Shown in pieces: positions 53,452 through 61,399 of a stretch of 64,000 nt of DNA. The number at the start of each line of letters is the position of its first letter. The first letter of the stretch is position 1. The notes under the pieces were generated by a model, which did no database searches, was not told where the DNA came from, and saw only the letters and a program-made list of their open reading frames with translations. Position numbers and translations under genes: made by a program. The DNA comes from Hyunsoonleella pacifica (GTDB lineage Bacteria > Bacteroidota > Bacteroidia > Flavobacteriales > Flavobacteriaceae): NCBI RefSeq assembly GCF_004310335.1, contig NZ_SIRS01000005.1:248001-312000 (forward strand), given 5' to 3'.

Positions 53452-54597
53452 TTATACAGTTGCTTCAATTTTAACTAAAGCTTTTGTTAAAGCCTCAAAA
53501 AACTGGTCTATATGCTGTTTTTCAATATTTAAAGGGGGTAAAATTCGCAACAGCTTTTTATTCGCTGCTCCTCCTGTAAATATCTTATAGTTATAGATTA
53601 AATCTTTGCGTAGGTCGCCCACTTCAAAATCAAACTCTAAGCCTAGCATTAAACCTCTTCCTTTTATTTGTTTTATCTGTGGAATTGCTTTAGCCTTTTC
53701 AACAAAGTAAGCTCCTATGTTATTAACGTTATCTAATAAGTTCTCAGACTCTATAGTATTTAACACCGATAAACCAGCTGCACACGCTAAATGGTTACCC
53801 CCAAAAGTGGTTCCTAGCATACCATATTTTGCTTCTATATCTGGATGAATAAAAATTCCTCCTATTGGAAATCCGTTACCCATTCCTTTAGCCAGAGAAA
53901 TAATATCTGGGGTAACGTTATAATGCTGAAACGCAAAGAATTTCCCCGAACGTGCATAACCACATTGAATTTCATCTGCAATAAACATAGTATTGTTCGC
54001 TTTACACAAGGCATCTACTTGCTCAAAGAATTCTGTAGTACCTTGGTCTAAACCACCAACACCTTGAATAAACTCCACAATAACAGCGCAAACATCCCCT
54101 TTTTCAAGTTCTCTTTTTACACCTTCAACATCGTTTAACTCTAAAAAAGTTACTTTTTGTTGTGCATTAAGAGGTGCAACCACATTAGGGTTGTCTGTAG
54201 CAGCAACTGCAGCTGATGTACGCCCATGAAATCCATTTTTAAAGGCTATTACACGAGATTTTCCCGTTTTAAACGATGCTAATTTTAATGCATTTTCATT
54301 CGCCTCAGCACCAGAATTCACTAAAAACAACTGGTAGTCTTTACAGCCAGAAAGCTGTTCTAATTTATTGGCTAATTGTTTTTGTAACGGATTTTGAATC
54401 GCATTAGAATAAAATCCTAATGTTTCAACTTGTTTTGTAACTGCCTCTACATAATTTGGATGTGCATGCCCAATGGAAATCACTGCATGCCCACCGTAAA
54501 GGTCTAAATACTCAGTCCCTTGGTCATCATATACATGAATGCCCTTGCCCGAAACTGGTGTTACATTATATAATGGATAAACGTCAAATAATGGCAT
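53452..54597 (-). CDS. argD: N-acylornithine aminotransferase ArgD
   Basis: A 381-aa class-III PLP aminotransferase. NSGAEANENALKLA near 102, IADEIQCGYARSGKFFAF near 206 and SLAKGMGNGFPIGG near 234 with the PLP lysine. It converts the acyl-glutamate semialdehyde to acylornithine. It follows proC by 1 nt and precedes proA, showing how the two pathways are interleaved. Confidence 0.95.
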   Translation of the reverse strand: MPLFDVYPLYNVTPVSGKGIHVYDDQGTEYLDLYGGHAVISIGHAHPNYVEAVTKQVETLGFYSNAIQNPLQKQLANKLEQLSGCKDYQLFLVNSGAEANENALKLASFKTGKSRVIAFKNGFHGRTSAAVAATDNPNVVAPLNAQQKVTFLELNDVEGVKRELEKGDVCAVIVEFIQGVGGLDQGTTEFFEQVDALCKANNTMFIADEIQCGYARSGKFFAFQHYNVTPDIISLAKGMGNGFPIGGIFIHPDIEAKYGMLGTTFGGNHLACAAGLSVLNTIESENLLDNVNNIGAYFVEKAKAIPQIKQIKGRGLMLGLEFDFEVGDLRKDLIYNYKIFTGGAANKKLLRILPPLNIEKQHIDQFFEALTKALVKIEATV

Positions 54598-54598
54598 T

Positions 54599-55393
54599 TT
54601 AACTCTTTTTTAATTGATTAATTTTCTCAAACGAAGCCGTAATTCCTTGAATTAAGGCAGAGCTCAATCCCTTGTGCTCCATTTCATTTAAGCCTGCGAT
54701 AGTACATCCACTTGGTGTGGTAACCCTATCAATTTCTGCTTCTGGGTGCCTACCAGATTCTTTAAGTAAACTAGCAGCACCATAGCAGGTTTGTAATGCT
54801 AAATTATGGGCTTCATCAGCTTCAAAACCTAGCTGAATTGCTCCTTGAGTAGTCGCACGCACAAGGCGCATCCAAAATGCAATACCACTGGCACAAATTA
54901 CCGTAGCAGCCTGTATTTGTTCTTCAGGAATTACCATGGTAGTTCCTAATTGGTTAAATATACTTTTCGCTAATTCAAGCTTCAACTGGCCCACATCATT
55001 AGCCGATAAACAGGTCATCGATTTCCCTATAGAAATCGCCGTATTCGGCATCACACGAATAATATGTTTATCATCGCCTATGATACTTTCAATTTTAGCT
55101 ATGGAAAAACCAGCAGCCACCGACATTATCACATGGTCTTCAGTAATTAAAGGTTCCAATTCCTTTAAAACGCCTTCAATATGTCGCGGCTGAAGCGCAA
55201 AAATCACAACATCACTGTTCTCTACGGCCGTGGCGTTGCTGTTTGTGATTTTCACATAATCTTCATCTACAAACTCATTGACTTGCGCCGTATTTCTATC
55301 ACTTAAATACAACGATGTAAACGACTTGTTTTTAATAAGTCCTTTTGCAATTGAACTTCCTAAATTCCCGGTTCCTATAATGGCTATTTTCAT
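54599..55393 (-). CDS. proC: Pyrroline-5-carboxylate reductase ProC
   Basis: Last step of proline synthesis. 264 aa with Rossmann GTGNLGSSIAKGL at the N-terminus, VIMSVAAGFSIAKIE near 93, RVMPNTAISIGKSMTCL near 115 and the C-terminal signature TTPSGCTIAGLNEMEHKG. A CCTCC repeat end starts about 8 nt upstream of its ATG (55391-55393). Confidence 0.95.
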   Translation of the reverse strand: MKIAIIGTGNLGSSIAKGLIKNKSFTSLYLSDRNTAQVNEFVDEDYVKITNSNATAVENSDVVIFALQPRHIEGVLKELEPLITEDHVIMSVAAGFSIAKIESIIGDDKHIIRVMPNTAISIGKSMTCLSANDVGQLKLELAKSIFNQLGTTMVIPEEQIQAATVICASGIAFWMRLVRATTQGAIQLGFEADEAHNLALQTCYGAASLLKESGRHPEAEIDRVTTPSGCTIAGLNEMEHKGLSSALIQGITASFEKINQLKKS

Positions 55394-55400
55394 AATACTA

Positions 55401-55670
55401 AAAAGAAGCCTCCCCCAACCCCTCCAAAGGAAGGGAGTACTTACTCATATTTTAAAATTATTATATTCATTTTTAAGCCTTTCAGCTTTATTTTTATTCT
55501 TTTTTTGGGCGTTACCCACAAGGGGTCGGGCTTTCCGTTCCAAGTCCTCGCTGCACCCTAAAGGGATTCCGCTGTGGGCTTTCCTCTACAATCCCTAACG
55601 CACTCACTCAAGCGCAACAATACGCATGAGTAAATCCCTCCCCTTCGGGGAGGTTAGGTGGGGCTTCGGG
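55401..55670. repeat. Composite MITE-like element between argC and proC
   Basis: Left end AAGCCTCCCCCAACCCCTCC...TTACTCA (55401-55448), core-family repeat GGGCGTTACCCACAAGGGG ... CAATCCCTAACGC (55501-55601), right end TGAGTAAATCCCTCC...GGTGGGGCTT (55624-55666). The two ends are inverted copies of each other of about 40 bp, and the whole fills the gap from 2 bp after the argC stop to 8 bp before the proC ATG. It has the same plan as 12101-12518. No ORF of its own; it looks like a non-autonomous mobile unit. Confidence 0.75.
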
Positions 55671-55672
55671 CT

Positions 55673-56656
55673 TTAAAAATAAGTTCCTTTCAAACCTAAG
55701 CCCATAGTTTCTTCCAATCCAAACATTAAATTCATATTCTGTATGGCTTGTCCAGAAGCACCTTTCAATAAATTATCAATCGTACTTGTAATTAATAATT
55801 TACCATTATGCTTATGTAAATGCACTAAACACTTGTTGGTGTTTACTACTTGTTTCATATGCAAAAACTCATCCGACACAAATGTAAATTTTGCATCCTT
55901 ATAAAACGAGTTATAAATAGCTTTCGCATCGTCTACAGAACCATCAAAATCCGTATAAATAGTAGCAAAAATACCTCTAGAAAAATTACCTCTATTTGGC
56001 ATAAAAATAATTTCTGAAGAAAAATTGGCTTGCAACTGATTTACCGACTGATTAATCTCTCCTAAATGCTGATGCGTAAACGGTTTGTAATACGAAAAAT
56101 TATTATCTCGCCAGGTGTAATGCGTTGTAGCAGATAACGAGGTTCCCGCACCAGTAGCACCAGTAACAGCATTTACATGCACATCTTTTTTAAGTAAGCC
56201 AGCATCAGCCAAAGGCAATAATCCTAACTGAATAGCCGTAGCAAAACACCCAGGATTAGCAATATAATTCGCATTTACAATAGCCTCTTTATTCAATTCT
56301 GGTAATCCATATACAAACGTTTTACCATCAAAAACTTTATCAGCTTCCAATCTAAAATCGTTACCTAAATCAATAATTTTAGTACTATCAGAAAACGTAT
56401 TAGCTGATAAAAACTTAACCGAATTTCCGTGCCCTAAGCACAGAAATAACACATCTACGTTTGGGTTAACGGTATCAGTAAACACGCGATTTAAAGACCC
56501 AACCAAATCTTGGTGTACTTTAGAAATTTGATTTCCTGCATTACTTGTACTATACACAAAATCTATCTCAACCTCAGGATGATGTATCAATAGTCTGATT
56601 AATTCCCCTGCGGTGTACCCTGCGCCTCCTATGATACCTACTTTTATTTTCTTCAT
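55673..56656 (-). CDS. argC: N-acyl-gamma-glutamyl-phosphate reductase ArgC
   Basis: NADPH-dependent reduction of acyl-glutamyl phosphate. 327 aa with N-terminal Rossmann GIIGGAGYTAGELIRLL, the active-site motif ANPGCFATAIQLGLLPL near 134 with the catalytic Cys, and HQHLGEINQ with the active-site histidine near 196. Downstream of argG across a 53-bp gap that contains a GATGCTGAA repeat. Confidence 0.95.
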   Translation of the reverse strand: MKKIKVGIIGGAGYTAGELIRLLIHHPEVEIDFVYSTSNAGNQISKVHQDLVGSLNRVFTDTVNPNVDVLFLCLGHGNSVKFLSANTFSDSTKIIDLGNDFRLEADKVFDGKTFVYGLPELNKEAIVNANYIANPGCFATAIQLGLLPLADAGLLKKDVHVNAVTGATGAGTSLSATTHYTWRDNNFSYYKPFTHQHLGEINQSVNQLQANFSSEIIFMPNRGNFSRGIFATIYTDFDGSVDDAKAIYNSFYKDAKFTFVSDEFLHMKQVVNTNKCLVHLHKHNGKLLITSTIDNLLKGASGQAIQNMNLMFGLEETMGLGLKGTYF

Positions 56657-56675
56657 TTCAATTTATAATTCTATT

Positions 56676-56703
56676 GAGATGCTGAAACGAGTTCAGCATG
56701 ACA
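56676..56703. repeat. GATGCTGAA palindromic repeat, argC-argG gap
   Basis: GAGATGCTGAA, ACGAG, TTCAGCATGACA: second copy of the small palindrome at 50953-50980, in the same orientation relative to the operon. Confidence 0.7.
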
Positions 56704-56709
56704 AAAAGA

Positions 56710-57885
56710 TTAAGAGTTTACCTGCTGATAAATCTTATTTTGATTTCCTATAATTTTAATAAATCCTTTCGCATCGTCGGCAGTCCATGCTTTATTTTCT
56801 TCGCCATAACTACCAAACTTCGCACTCATTAAATCATGTTCAGATGTGATACCGTCTAATGAGAAATGATACGGTTTTAATGTTACTGTAACGTCTCCCG
56901 AAACTTTTTCTTGACTGTTAGATAAAAACGCTTCAATATCTCGCATTACAGGGTCTAAATACTGTCCTTCATGTAAATGCATACCGTAAAAACTAGACAA
57001 ATACTCTTTATGCTGTAATTGCCACTTCGTAAGCGTATGCTTTTCTAATAAATGGTGTGCTTTCACAGTAATTAAAGCCGCTGCAGCTTCAAATCCTACA
57101 CGCCCTTTTATACCCACAATCGTATCTCCTACGTGAATATCTCTACCAATAGCATAAGCCGATGCTAAATCATTCAATTTTTCAATATTTACCTCTGGTG
57201 CATTAGTTGCGCCATTCAAAGCTACAAACTCGCCTTTATCAAAAGTTAAGGTCACTTTTTCCTCGCCTTCTTTTTCTAATTGCGACGGATACGCTTCACT
57301 TGGTAATGGCTTTTCAGAAGTTAATGTTTCTGCGCCACCTACACTAGTACCCCACAATCCTTTGTTTACGGAGTATTGTGCTTTTTCCCAAGACATATCA
57401 ATACCATTAGCTTTTAAATATTCTATCTCCTCTTGTCTCGATAGTTTTTGGTCTCTAATTGGTGTGATGATTTTTATACCTGGTGCTAGTGTTTGAAAAA
57501 TCATATCAAAACGCACTTGGTCGTTTCCGGCACCTGTACTTCCATGAGCAATATATTCAGCATCAATACTTTTAGCGTACTCAATAATTTCAATAGCTTG
57601 TACAATACGCTCAGCACTTACAGATAGTGGATAGGTGTTATTTTTCAACACATTGCCAAAAATTAAATACTTCACTACCTTTTGGTAAAAGGTTGCTACA
57701 GCATCTATATTTTTATAGGTAGAAACACCCATTTTATAGGCATTACTTTCAATATGTTTAATTTCATCTTGTGTAAAACCTCCTGTGTTTACACTTACCG
57801 CATGCACATCGTATTCTTTGGATAAACTTACTGCACAATACGATGTATCTAATCCGCCACTATAGGCTATTACTAACTTTTTCAT
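56710..57885 (-). CDS. argG: Argininosuccinate synthase ArgG
   Basis: ATP-dependent condensation of citrulline with aspartate. 391 aa. N-type PP-loop AYSGGLDTSYCA at residues 8-19, and the AHGSTGAGNDQVRFD motif near 115. Three residues of the usual cofactor-binding pattern are in place in the SVNKGLWGTSVGG region. It lies 9 nt after the first GNAT gene. Confidence 0.95.
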   Translation of the reverse strand: MKKLVIAYSGGLDTSYCAVSLSKEYDVHAVSVNTGGFTQDEIKHIESNAYKMGVSTYKNIDAVATFYQKVVKYLIFGNVLKNNTYPLSVSAERIVQAIEIIEYAKSIDAEYIAHGSTGAGNDQVRFDMIFQTLAPGIKIITPIRDQKLSRQEEIEYLKANGIDMSWEKAQYSVNKGLWGTSVGGAETLTSEKPLPSEAYPSQLEKEGEEKVTLTFDKGEFVALNGATNAPEVNIEKLNDLASAYAIGRDIHVGDTIVGIKGRVGFEAAAALITVKAHHLLEKHTLTKWQLQHKEYLSSFYGMHLHEGQYLDPVMRDIEAFLSNSQEKVSGDVTVTLKPYHFSLDGITSEHDLMSAKFGSYGEENKAWTADDAKGFIKIIGNQNKIYQQVNS

Positions 57886-57894
57886 GAATTTGTT

Positions 57895-58482
57895 TTAACT
57901 AATATTTTTAAGAATCTTATTAAACTGATTGATTTTAGATTCGAAATATGGATTAACGTAATATTTATATTTAAACTCATCCCTTAACTTTCCCAGCTTT
58001 TCAAGTGTTTCAATTAAAACAGGCGATAAGTCTTTTAATGTAATAAACTTCATGCCTAACAACTCATTGTTAAGATGCACGGTTTTATCTTGAGCTATTG
58101 AAATAAGAAATGCTTTTGAAAATTTTTTGGTCAACGCATCCATCAATAACAACCCTAAATTATGATTTCTATAGGTTTTATGAATCCATAAAGAGGAACG
58201 CTCGTACACAGAGTGTTTTTCTATAGTGTGCCTGTGTGCAAAAATATGACCAACGATATCATCATCTTTTAATAGCAAAAAACAACCATTGTTAAGTCTA
58301 TCAAGCAACATACCTACACTAGCATGATACATCGCAGGAAGATTTTTAGTTCTTTCTGAAATAATCTGTAGCTGTGTTTTGGAAACCTCATGCGTAAAAA
58401 CAAGCTCTAAGCCTTTATCTTCGCAAAAGGCTGTTGCTTCTAATAAAGCTTTATTAATATCTTTTTCCAATGTCGTTTCCAT
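57895..58482 (-). CDS. GNAT acyltransferase, candidate N-acyl(succinyl)glutamate synthase
   Basis: A 195-aa GNAT-fold protein and the first structural gene of the arg/pro operon. N-terminal helices, then the core strands GCFLLLKDDDIVGHIFAHRHT and WIHKTYRNHNLGLLLMDAL (acyl-CoA loop, less canonical than Q/RxxGxG). It occupies the same place (just before argG) as the Bacteroides thetaiotaomicron gene assigned genetically to N-succinylglutamate synthesis, and no classical argA or argJ is in the window. I infer it catalyses the first committed step, with succinyl-CoA if the ArgF' signature is right. Confidence 0.72.
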   Translation of the reverse strand: METTLEKDINKALLEATAFCEDKGLELVFTHEVSKTQLQIISERTKNLPAMYHASVGMLLDRLNNGCFLLLKDDDIVGHIFAHRHTIEKHSVYERSSLWIHKTYRNHNLGLLLMDALTKKFSKAFLISIAQDKTVHLNNELLGMKFITLKDLSPVLIETLEKLGKLRDEFKYKYYVNPYFESKINQFNKILKNIS

Positions 58483-58669
58483 TTTTAGTTGTTGTTTTTT
58501 TCAAAACACATTTCTAGTTTAATATTCAACTTTGACCTAAATAGGTGTGAATTTTAAATTACTTTTCTGCTAAAATCTTCCATAATGGAATAATCCCAAC
58601 AAACTTTAATACTTCAATACATAACGAAAATCGCGAAAGTGAATTACTTTCTTAAACAGATACACCCCA
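58483..58669 (-). other. Arg operon 5' leader, distal part
   Basis: About 190 nt between the leader ORF stop and the first enzyme gene. It contains two small hairpins on the minus strand: GAAAGT-AATTC-ACTTTC (about 58634-58650), followed by a T-rich stretch, and TTCCA-TTA-TGGAA (58578-58590), followed by GATTTTAG. Neither is a strong terminator by itself, but the arrangement is compatible with attenuation. Confidence 0.4.
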
Positions 58670-58762
58670 CTAGGGGCGTGTTTGAGGAAAACGCACAACA
58701 ACTGCCTCAGCATTGGCTGCTGAAACAAAAGAGATAAAAGATATGTTGTTTCCTGTTTTCAC
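58670..58762 (-). CDS. Leader peptide ORF of the arg/pro operon, ending Arg-Pro-stop
   Basis: A 30-codon ORF that would start at GTG (58760-58762) and stop at TAG (58670-58672), 60 nt after the predicted transcription start. It begins (M)KTGNNISFIS and ends AEAVVVRFPQTRP-stop, with Arg codons CGT and CGC near the end. The RNA over it forms TCAGCA-GCCAA-TGCTGA, and a second hairpin, ACGCCCC-TAGT-GGGGTGT, whose loop is the stop codon. Ending in Arg-Pro-stop recalls the E. coli TnaC arrest peptide. Too short for homology; the GTG start and translation are inferred. Confidence 0.45.
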   Translation of the reverse strand: MKTGNNISFISFVSAANAEAVVVRFPQTRP

Positions 58763-58827
58763 TGAATAACCATCTTAACTATTAACTCTAAATCGTCGGC
58801 GTGAGCCCCTTTCGTTAATATGAGCGG

Positions 58828-58857
58828 CAAAATTACAACTTATTATGAATTAAACAA
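58828..58857 (-). promoter_or_regulatory. Promoter of the arg/pro operon
   Basis: On the minus strand TTG (58855-58857) is followed after 19 nt by TAATTTTG (58828-58835), an excellent match to the Bacteroidota TTG-N19-TAnnTTTG promoter. It predicts a 5' leader of about 340 nt before the first enzyme gene, unusually long for this operon-dense genome. Confidence 0.7.
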
Positions 58858-58900
58858 CTACTAAATGTAAAAAATAAAATCTACGGAAATAAAAGTTGTT

Positions 58901-59704
58901 TTAATCCAACGCTCTAATCCAAATATTTCTGTAGCTCACACGGCTATTATCGCCATGGTCTTGTAACATTAAAGGTAGTTTACCATGGGGATTGTACTTT
59001 GGAAAACCTACATGTGCCACAGCGCCTTGGATTTCAAAATTATCCTGAATTAACACACCGTTGTGTAATACTGTAATGGTTGCCTCTTTTATCACACGTC
59101 CTAAATCATTAAACCTTGGTGCGTGAAAAATTATATCGTAAGTATTCCAATCGCCGCTTGCAACCGATGCTTTTACCAATGGTATCGATTGTTTATATAT
59201 GGCTCCAACCTGTCCGTTAACATAAGTATCGTTGTTGTTATTATCTAAAATTTGGACTTCATATTGACCTTGCAAGAACACGCCACTATTGGCACGGTGC
59301 TGTCCATTTCCTCGAATATCCTCTGGCGATTTCCACTCTATGTGTAATTGAACGCTCCCAAATTGTTGCTTGGTTTGAATGTCTCCAGATTTATCTTTTA
59401 CCGTCATAGAGCCGTCTTCATTTAAAATCCATTGTACGGCACTGCTATCCTTTACGTGTTCCCAAGCCTCAAAATTGCTACCATCAAAAAGCACAATGGC
59501 ATCACTAGGCACTCCGTTTTGTCCTGTGGGGCTGACCGTTGGCGGTACAGGTTTATACAACTCTGTCTCTTCCGGAGTTTTGGGTTCTTCTTTATTGAGT
59601 GCTTTTTCTTTGGCTAACTTTTCACTTTTATCTTCAAGCAAATAGTTGCAGGAACTTATTGCAAGCAATAATAACAATAAGGGTAAAATTCGCTTCAAAA
59701 ACAT
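58901..59704 (-). CDS. DUF1080 (3-keto-disaccharide hydrolase-type) lipoprotein
   Basis: 267 aa, lipobox ISSC (Cys19), then a Lys/Glu/Pro-rich linker to about residue 65. The DUF1080 concanavalin-like domain runs from about 68 to the end (IVLFDGSNFEAWEHV, HIEWKSPEDIRGNGQHRANSGVF, the QVGAIYKQ segment, terminal RNIWIRALD). DUF1080 members hydrolyse 3-keto-glycosides in Bacteroides. Last gene of the cluster with Gfo/Idh and TIM-barrel genes, 3 nt after the isomerase-like gene, so a joint pathway is likely. Periplasmic or surface location. Confidence 0.88.
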   Translation of the reverse strand: MFLKRILPLLLLLLAISSCNYLLEDKSEKLAKEKALNKEEPKTPEETELYKPVPPTVSPTGQNGVPSDAIVLFDGSNFEAWEHVKDSSAVQWILNEDGSMTVKDKSGDIQTKQQFGSVQLHIEWKSPEDIRGNGQHRANSGVFLQGQYEVQILDNNNNDTYVNGQVGAIYKQSIPLVKASVASGDWNTYDIIFHAPRFNDLGRVIKEATITVLHNGVLIQDNFEIQGAVAHVGFPKYNPHGKLPLMLQDHGDNSRVSYRNIWIRALD

Positions 59705-59707
59705 AAC

Positions 59708-60760
59708 TTAGATACCTAGTATACTTTTTAAATAATCCTCATCTATATCGCCTCCAGCAAAATCATCAAAACTTCGTGTAGCTGCTTCAATAATATGCTT
59801 TTGAATGAAAGGTGCGCCTTCCCTAGCTCCTTGTTCAGAGGATTTTATGCAACACTCCCATTCCATAACTGCCCACAAATCGAGTCCGTATTTGGTCAAT
59901 TTTGAAAAAATAGCACTAAAATCCACCTGGCCGTCTCCCAAACTTCTAAAACGTCCTGCTCTATCTTTCCAATCGGTATAACCACCATACACCCCTTGCC
60001 GCCCTGTGGGGTTAAACTCTGCATCCTTTACATGAAATGCTTTAATTCTTTCGTGGTAAATATCAATAAACTGCAAATAATCCAGTTGCTGTAATACAAA
60101 ATGACTGGGGTCGTATAACAAATTAGCGCGAGAATGATTTCCAGTTGCTTCTAAAAACCGCTCATAAGAAATTCCATCATGCAAATCTTCGCCTGGATGA
60201 ATTTCATAACACACATCTACGCCACAGTCATCAAAATGATTCAAAATAGGCAACCATCTTTTGGCTAATTCTTTAAAACCCATATCCACCAAACCAGTTG
60301 GTCGTTGAGGCCAAGGGTATACTGTATGCCACATTAATGCTCCAGAGAACGACGCGTGCGATTTTAAACCTAAACGCTTACTTACTATTCCACATTTTTT
60401 TACAAAATCTATTGCCCACTCGGTTCTCGCTTTAGGGTTGCCTCGAACAGCTTCTGGCGCAAAACCATCAAACATGGTGTCGTATGCTGGGTTTACGGCA
60501 ACTAATTGGCCTTGTAAATGCGTAGATAATTCTGTGATTTCCAATCCATAAGATTGTACTTTTCCTTTAAGCTCGTCGCAATAGGTCTGACTTTCGGCTC
60601 CTTTATCAATATCTATTAAGCTAGATTCCCATGTTGGGATTTGTATACCTTTATAGCCTAAATCGGCAGCCCATTTACACATACCGCCTAAACTATTAAA
60701 TGGTGCTTCACTACCTGCAAATTGCGCTAAAAATACCGCTGGTCCTTTTATTGTTTTCAT
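59708..60760 (-). CDS. Sugar phosphate isomerase/epimerase family TIM-barrel protein
   Basis: 350 aa, AP-endonuclease-2/xylose-isomerase-like TIM barrel. Metal-ligand stretches in order: CYEIHPGED near 180, YDPSHFVLQ near 206, AFHVKDAEF near 233 and VMEWEC near 293. No signal peptide, so cytoplasmic. Proteins of this type act on keto-sugars in glycoside-oxidation pathways as isomerases, epimerases or dehydratase-like enzymes; the substrate cannot be set here. Preceded by a CCTCC-type repeat. Confidence 0.85.
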   Translation of the reverse strand: MKTIKGPAVFLAQFAGSEAPFNSLGGMCKWAADLGYKGIQIPTWESSLIDIDKGAESQTYCDELKGKVQSYGLEITELSTHLQGQLVAVNPAYDTMFDGFAPEAVRGNPKARTEWAIDFVKKCGIVSKRLGLKSHASFSGALMWHTVYPWPQRPTGLVDMGFKELAKRWLPILNHFDDCGVDVCYEIHPGEDLHDGISYERFLEATGNHSRANLLYDPSHFVLQQLDYLQFIDIYHERIKAFHVKDAEFNPTGRQGVYGGYTDWKDRAGRFRSLGDGQVDFSAIFSKLTKYGLDLWAVMEWECCIKSSEQGAREGAPFIQKHIIEAATRSFDDFAGGDIDEDYLKSILGI

Positions 60761-60774
60761 AAATTCTCTGTACC

Positions 60775-60870
60775 TAAAGCCCCACCTAACCTCCCCAAAG
60801 GGGAGGAACTGAGTACTCTTTTATTATTTATTTTTTGGGCGACTGTATTGAAACAGGTAATCCTAACGCA
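60775..60870. repeat. CCTCC-family end with a degenerate core remnant
   Basis: AAGCCCCACCTAACCTCCCC, AAAGGGGAGG, ACTGAGTACTC (60775-60817) is followed by TTTTTTGGGCG ... TAATCCTAACGC (60830-60870), a shortened core with most of its middle missing and no right end. It looks like a decayed copy of the composite element at 55401-55670, oriented with its CCTCC end toward the TIM-barrel start codon. Confidence 0.65.
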
Positions 60871-60892
60871 AAAAAATCAGCCCAAACCTATG

Positions 60893-61399
60893 TCAATCAT
60901 TTAGCTTATTTATTATCTTCTCAATCAAGACATCATCTTCCTCTTTTAGGAAAATAATTGTCGGACCATACACATTATTCACTGCAAGAAGCCCGTAGTC
61001 TTCATTATACAATATCGGCCCAGTTCCATCAACAACAGGACTTTCTAAATTGTAAAATCCAAATTTCAAATTATCTAACTTTTTGCTAATAAAAGGTCTT
61101 TTATTAATACTTATAAATTTTTCGAAACCGAAAAATAAAAAATTTGAATCTTTAATCTTTCTAATAGAAATAACTTTTGAGGAGTCGATTCGATTTACAT
61201 ACTTATAATTCAATGAATCTCCATTTCTTGTGAATGTTGATATAAACCTCTCTTCTCTAAGCTCTGCCCCATACAATATTATCGCATCCATTTCTGTTTT
61301 CCTTTCTACATTTTTCTCAGAACAATTGTTACAAAGCATAAATAGCAATATGTAGACAAAACAAAATCTCAAAAAATTAAATCTTCGTCCAATTAGCAT
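60893..61399 (-). CDS. Small lipoprotein of unknown function
   Basis: A 168-aa protein starting at ATG 61397-61399 (MLIGRRFNFLRFC); a GTG four codons upstream is possible. Hydrophobic signal segment FCFVYILLFMLCNNC with lipobox Cys at 26, then a beta-rich domain of about 140 aa with no motif I recognise. It overlaps the 3' end of the Gfo/Idh gene by 23 nt. Lower GC and a simpler amino-acid make-up than its neighbours, plus the repeat on its other side, suggest a later insertion into the cluster. Confidence 0.6.
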   Translation of the reverse strand: MLIGRRFNFLRFCFVYILLFMLCNNCSEKNVERKTEMDAIILYGAELREERFISTFTRNGDSLNYKYVNRIDSSKVISIRKIKDSNFLFFGFEKFISINKRPFISKKLDNLKFGFYNLESPVVDGTGPILYNEDYGLLAVNNVYGPTIIFLKEEDDVLIEKIINKLND

